64,000 nucleotides of DNA. Source: Bidens hawaiensis. Taxonomy: Eukaryota > Streptophyta > Magnoliopsida > Asterales > Asteraceae. The notes under the pieces were generated by a model, which saw only the letters and a list, made by a program, of their open reading frames with translations, was not told the origin of the DNA and did no database searches. Both the position numbers and the translations under genes were made by a program. The DNA lies in NCBI GenBank assembly GCA_021521415.1, contig JAIQDT010002037.1:1-64000 (forward strand), given 5' to 3'. Shown here piece by piece: positions 58,597-64,000 of the stretch. Each line of letters starts with the position of its first letter. Position 1 is the first letter of the stretch.

Positions 58597-61030
58597 CATT
58601 GCGTTTGGTTTCTTAGAATGTAGGAACACTAAATGGTAAGTTGCTAGAATTGTTAGATGTGCTTAAAAGACGTAGCGTTCAGATAGCATGCCTCCAGGAG
58701 ACTAAGTGGAAAGGGCATAGAGGGGCTGAGTGTAATGGGTATAAGTTGTGGTACTCGGGGTCTGATGGAGCTAGGAATGGAGTTGGGTTTCTAGTGGCTA
58801 AGGAACTACACACTAGTGTGGTGGAGGTGATAACACATAATGACAGGATCATGGTGTTGAGATTAGTACTAGTGGACGAAGTGGTGGCAGTAGTCTGCGC
58901 CTACGCACCTCATGTAGGCTTAGAGGATCAGCAAAAGAGTGATTTTTGGGATTGCCTAGACAAAGTGGTAGGGGGCATACCTAGGGGTGAGAGGATTTGT
59001 ATAGGAGACGATTTTAATGGACACATTGGTAAGGCTAGCGATGGTTTTCAAGCCGTACATGGTGGTCTTGGTTTTGGTGATAGGAATGAGACCGGAACAG
59101 ATCACCTAGAGTTTGCGGTGGCTCATGACCTATGTATTATAAATTCTTATTTTAGGAAAAAAGATTCTCATTTGATCACTTTTAGCAGTGGCAGACGCTA
59201 CACGCAAATTGACTGCCTTTTGATGAGGCAAAGAGACCGACGTTGGTGGAAGGACTACAAAGTCATACTTGAGGAAACGGTTGTGGCTCAACATCGACTG
59301 CCGGTGACAGATATAGGCTTCAGAAATAAGTTGACTATTTGAGAGAAGAAAGGTACACCTAGAATTCGATGGAGAAATTTGAAGGACGAAAATCTCCTAC
59401 GGTTTAAGGATAAACTCATACTGCAGACGCATGATAGACTAAATGGGGACTAAACTCATATCTAGGAAGCTATGGCGACAAAGATCATTCAAGTAGCAAA
59501 GGAGACTCTCGGGGTCACAACAGGAAAGGCAGGTGGGCATAAGGAGTCTTGGTGGTGGAATGAGGCCGTACAAAACAAGATAAGGGATAAACAACGATGT
59601 TTTAGGGAGCTTATGAGGTGCACGAATAAGGAGGAGGCAGTGGAATTGAGGGAGATCTACAAAACGGCCAAGAGAGAGGCGAAGAAGGCTGTGGCGGAAG
59701 CAAAGAACGAGGCTTATAAACGGATGTATGAACGTTTAGAAACAAAAGAGGGGGAACATGCTATGTTTAAGATTGCCAAATCCAGGGAGCGTAGAAGGCA
59801 AGATCTAGGGCCTATGAAGTTCATAAAGGATACAGATGGGCATGCACTGGTCAAGGAGCATGAAATCAAGCTAATATGGCAAACCTACTTGCACAATCTT
59901 TTTAACAATGAGAGAGCTTACCAAGAAGAACATGTCAACACAACCTTCCAACGACAACAACTGAATAACTGCTACTGCCGAAGAATCACACGAGAAGAGG
60001 TGTAGAATGCACTTACGAGGATGGGAAGGGTTAAAGCGGTTGGCCCAGACAACATACCCATCAAGGTGTGGAAGTGCCTGGGAGAGGAAGGAGTCATGTG
60101 GTTAACTACTTTGTTCAATAGTATCCTCAAATCTGGTAAGATGCCAAATCAATGGAGGAGCAGCGTTGTAGTTCCTATCTATAAGAACAAAGGAGACGCC
60201 CAATGTTGTGGTAACTACCGAGGAATCAAACTACTAAGCCATAATATGAAGCTATGGGAAAGAGTGATTGAGGTTAGACTTAGACAAGAAACTCAGGTTA
60301 CGGTGAACCAATTTGGCTTCATGCCGGGTCGTTCCACCACAAAGGCAATACACCTTATAAGAAGATTGATGGAAAACTATAGGGAGAAGAAGCGTGACCT
60401 GCATATGGTGTTTATTGACCTAGAAAAGGCCTATGACCGTGTGCCACGTCAAGTGCTTTGGGAGTGCTTGGAGGGTAGAGGAGTACCCAGGAAATACATA
60501 AAGATAGTTATGGATATGTATACCAGGAGTGCAACAAGTGTCCGTGCACTAGTGGGGGATACTGAATTCTTCCCTGTATAGGTAGGTCTTCACCAGGGGT
60601 CAGCGCTGAGTCCGTTTCTTTTTGCAATAGTCTTGGATGAGTTGTCAAAGTCGATTCAGGGGACGGTCCCGTGGTGCATGATGTTCGCAGACGATATTTT
60701 GTTACTTGCTGAGAGAAAACAAGATCTAAACATGACGCTTGAGGAGTGGCGAACAACCTTAGAGACAAAAGGTTTAAGGATTAGTCACTCTAAGACGGAG
60801 TACCTCCAATGTGATTTTGGTGGGGTAAATGACAATGAGGACGCAAAGATCACCATTGAAGGGCAGGTGGTTCCGCAGGTAAAGAAGCTCAAGTATCAAT
60901 GATCATTTGTTCAGAGTGATGGGGAATTAGACAGTGATGTGACCCATCAAGTTCAGGTACGATGGTGTAGACAGAAAGCAGCCACAGGTATATTTTGCGA
61001 CAAAATTTTTCCAACTAAACTAAAGGGAAA
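58597..61030 (+). pseudogene. RTE-type LINE, single ORF broken by stops
   Basis: The endonuclease domain begins with a stop-interrupted NVGTLNGK and continues LQETKWKG, GDDFNGHIGKA, TFSSGRRYTQIDCLL and AQHRLPVTDI (apurinic-type nuclease of RTE). RT follows with [79 protein letters not shown] and FADDILLLAE (catalytic, near 60690). All parts are in one frame; stops are near 58614, 59340, 60003, 60579 and 60900. No frameshift was seen. The 3' end is lost near 61030 (PTKLKGK), where other sequence begins. It is related to the minus-strand fragment at 21411-22548. Confidence 0.88.
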
Positions 61031-62869
61031 ATATAATTTAAATCTTCAAATAAACATAACTATTTGTAATTATATATAATTTATGAGAATTTTTGTAAAA
61101 ATAAAGTAAAATATGTCTAGTTTTATAAAAATATTTTCAGAAATTTTATTCTTAATTATCTACTTATAAAAATTTATTTAATGTGTTATAATTAAGTAAT
61201 AAATAACCCATTTATACCAAAAGACATCTAAAAATTCCTATAATTTTTCCAAGTGGTAACAATACCATGACATAGCTCCTGCAAAATCTCCAGAATATAA
61301 TTCTTTGGCCAAAGTGTCTTTTTGCGCGTTTTTCGTCTGTTAAAACTCGATTCAAATACAATTACACAAACAATACTTAGACATCTCCAAATGTCCCCAA
61401 ATTTTACCAGTGATCTAACCATAATATTTATGGGTTCCAAACCAAATTCCATATGTTTTCATGAAGTTTAACTAATTTTACCAAATAAACGCAAATAAAC
61501 GGTAATAAATTCACCAAATATTCTCCGTTTATTGAAAAGTTACCGAATTTGAACAGGGACTCATTTACATGATCCCTAATGACCCATCAGAGTTTCATAA
61601 CCTAGAAACAAGCACTTCACAATTGAAGCTCAAACAGCCCCTAAACGAGTAATACGGTAATTACCTTGTCGGTTTTCGGTGGTTTTAACGACTCTCCAGC
61701 CCCTAAACCGAACTTTCAAACCTTAAAAACGCTATATCCATGTTCTAATCCGTGTTTTTGGCCAAAAATCCATATGTTTCTAACTTGTAAATATGTTTAA
61801 CATCAAAACATGATTTTAGGTGATTTTTAGGGTTTTTGGATGGTTAAACATGATTCATATTAATCAAAACCTATTTTTATGATCAAAACTAGTTTAAAAG
61901 CATGATTAAACCATTTAATTTTAAATCATACCTCAAGGGTTATGGCTGGATAATTGAAGAACCCTGCTGGTTAGTCACTTGGAACTTGTTGATATGTGAA
62001 AAAGAATTAATGAAAGTAGATATGTCAATCAAAAATATCTTGTGGTGATTTTTCCACTATCCGGCCGGAAATAAGGGGGGCCCTTTGGGCCTCTCTTTGG
62101 CTCATTAGTGCCTCGTTTTGCGTGCCAAAGTTCGATCTCGGTCTAAAATTTAGTTCGGGTTCGGTTTTTTGCAAGAAAAATAGTTCGGGTGCGAAAAACA
62201 GCACGGAAACGAGTGTTTTTCAGCCCATTTTTGTAAAGTAAGAAAAGCGTACTGACTCGTTGAAAAAATCGAACATATTTTCACGGATTGCTTAGAACAT
62301 GTTATATAAGTGTTTTAATAATCTTTTTTGGCTTAACGGATGCTACAATGCTCGTTTTGGTGTTAACGATTGAGTTTAAAATCATAACGTATCGATAAAC
62401 GAAACCTTTTTCGTTTAAATGGTTTCAAACGTACTGAGGCCTAAATATCAATTTGTTAGCCTCTATAACATATATATAACTCATATATGACCCCTCTGTA
62501 TATATATATATATATATACGGTTCATAACCAGTATCAGTCGGTTACTCATTCAATAGCTACGAATTAACCGATTTATCGTTTACTCGCTACATAATGAAT
62601 AAGGTATACCTCATTTTGTCACGAATGTCACACTGCCAGTACCTCGTACTCGCACAATACTGCGGCATCTGGATGGAAGAACCCCCTCTCTGAAATCCTT
62701 GAGGATCCGACAAATCCACAGACTAATAGTTCCGTTCATGAGCATTCCATTCTGACAAGAAATTAATGGTATCATCCAATCGAGAATGTCATAGGTCCCC
62801 TTGAAACAGGCGTCTCAACTAGAAATCATACATGACACAGCAACAGTTGTTTACTTTCCTGTTTACTTT
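61031..62869. other. Non-coding stretch, LTR-like
   Basis: AT-rich sequence with CGATAAACGAAACCTTT near 62392, also present at 5955 in the Tekay LTR, so a part of it may be an old gypsy LTR. A short TA repeat is at 62498-62518. No boundary, PBS or PPT could be fixed. Confidence 0.4.
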
Positions 62870-64000
62870 CTCGTTGAAATGGCTTTACAAGAACCAAGTT
62901 GGGTGGACGCTATGCATATAGAACTGAATCAGTTTGAGAAACTCAAAGTTTAGAGACTGGTTGAGTTTCCGGTCAGGAAGAAGGCTTTAGATACAAGATG
63001 GGTTTTTCGTAAAAAGCTAGATAATACTAGGGTTATTGTTCGAAATAAAGCGCGGATTATGGTTCATGGTTTTCATCTGGTTGAAGGTTTAGATTAAACT
63101 AAAGTGTATGCTCTAGTAGCTCTTCTTGAGGCCATTCGGAGTTTCTTGGCATATGCCTCTTACATGGGGTTCACGGTTTATCAAATGGATGTCAAGACAA
63201 CGTTTCAGTATGGGAAACTAAGGGAGGAGATTTATGGGGACCAACCACCGAGTTTTTTTTGATTCAAAGCACCCTCACGACGTCTACAAGTTAGACAAAG
63301 CTCTCTATGGTCTTCATCAAGCTCCTCGGGCATGATATGCAACCTCGACGACTCATCTGTTGGTACATGGGTACAAGTGAGAAACCATCGATGGGACTAT
63401 GCTCCTTAAAACTGTTGGGAAAGATCTGATCTTTGTTCAGATTTATGTGGATGAAATCATTTAAGGCCCCACCAGTACTACTCTATGTTCTGAATTTGAA
63501 GAAGTGATGAAGAAGAGATCTAAGATGAGTTCGTTGGGGGAGATGGCAACATTTATGGGATTACAGGTTTGTCAGAGTTCTTTCTACATCAAGGAAAATA
63601 TGTCGAGGACATGTTGGCAATACTCGAGTTCCAAGATTCTAAGATTGCGGCGACTCCTATGGCGGAAAGACCTCTTCTTTCATTTGATCTTGTAGGAAAC
63701 TCTGTAGATCAAGCTTACTATTGATCATGATCGGATCCCTGATGTATCTCACCGCCAGTCGCCTAGACATCATGTTTGTAGTCTGCCAATGCACGCGTTC
63801 CTAGGCTAATCCTAAACTTTCTCATCTATGCTGTTAAACGTATTTTTAGTTATTTGAAGGGGCAACTGAAGCTAGGTCTTTGGTATCCCAAAACTCAGAA
63901 TTTGATTTATATGCTTTTGCTGACAACAATTATGGAAGTGATGATATTGACAGGAAATCTACGTCTACTAATCTACGTCTACTGGATGTCAATTCTTGGG
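62870..64000 (+). pseudogene. RT-RNase H fragment of a SIRE-like copia element
   Basis: RT reads ALQEPSWVDAMHIELNQFEK, KKALDTRWVFRKKLDN, ASYMGFTVYQMDVKTTFQYG and REEIYGDQPPS. After a shift near 63260 it goes on with LYGLHQAPRA, then QIYVDEII at about 63440 (catalytic box with the second Asp replaced by Glu). Later parts are FEEVMKKRSKMSSLGEM, KYVEDMLAILEFQDSKIA and RIFSYLKGQLKLGLWYPK. A tandem 14-bp duplication (near 63970) breaks the frame just before the window ends. It is old and non-functional. Confidence 0.85.

Overview
This window reads as intergenic, heterochromatin-like DNA of a large-genome flowering plant. The family is probably Asteraceae (daisy/chrysanthemum/lettuce group). That placement is an inference from recognised retroelement protein styles and from an ORF family I remember as expanded in that family; no search was run. 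Almost all of the 64 kb is made of transposable elements in several layers. Only one locus looks like an ordinary host gene: a two-exon EG45-like/plant natriuretic peptide-type gene on the minus strand (43469-44538), whose start codon is missing.

Layout. 1-8792: 3' part of a Ty3/gypsy Tekay (Del) chromovirus, with a leader ORF, broken gag-pol, chromodomain, PPT and a 3.15-kb 3' LTR. 8793-10737: AT-rich sequence with many TTCGTTA/TAACGAA motifs. 10738-14327: a non-autonomous LTR-type element whose only product is a gag-like protein of unknown function, followed by a PPT and a 494-bp LTR. 15131-15372: a probable tRNA-derived SINE. 15794-39758: a second, decayed gypsy element with a truncated 5' LTR (carrying a hAT MITE and a (GTAT)n tract), a PBS, ruined gag-pol, an antisense RTE LINE fragment and a 3' LTR. 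That 3' LTR is split by a 14.7-kb Athila-type element on the minus strand (24092-38812) with a perfect GGACC target duplication. 39764-42007: a compact copia relic (minus strand). 42647-46714: MITEs, the EG45-like gene and a 204-bp tandem duplication. 46769-54160: pieces of SIRE-like copia elements interrupted by a CACTA end, a captured gene-like fragment and other small DNA transposons. 54173-54605: a 73-bp minisatellite. 55840-56537: a second CACTA end. 58597-61030: an RTE-type LINE (plus strand) with one reading frame broken mainly by stops. 62870-64000: a SIRE-like copia RT-RNase H fragment running off the edge.

The most interesting material is the 3' third of the Athila element. Between pol and the 3' LTR it carries a row of small units. 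Two of them have paired GC-rich palindromes (core GCACGGCCCCGTGC), then a TATA box, then a short coiled-coil ORF. The element's own LTR promoter has the same palindromes-then-TATA layout. The ATHILA-family env-position ORF comes next, with palindromes and a possible 5'-UTR intron ahead of it, followed by an exon-like zinc-knuckle ORF. The second notable item is the pol-less element at 10738-14327. All coding regions are old and broken; many breaks fit G:C to A:T decay of methylated DNA.
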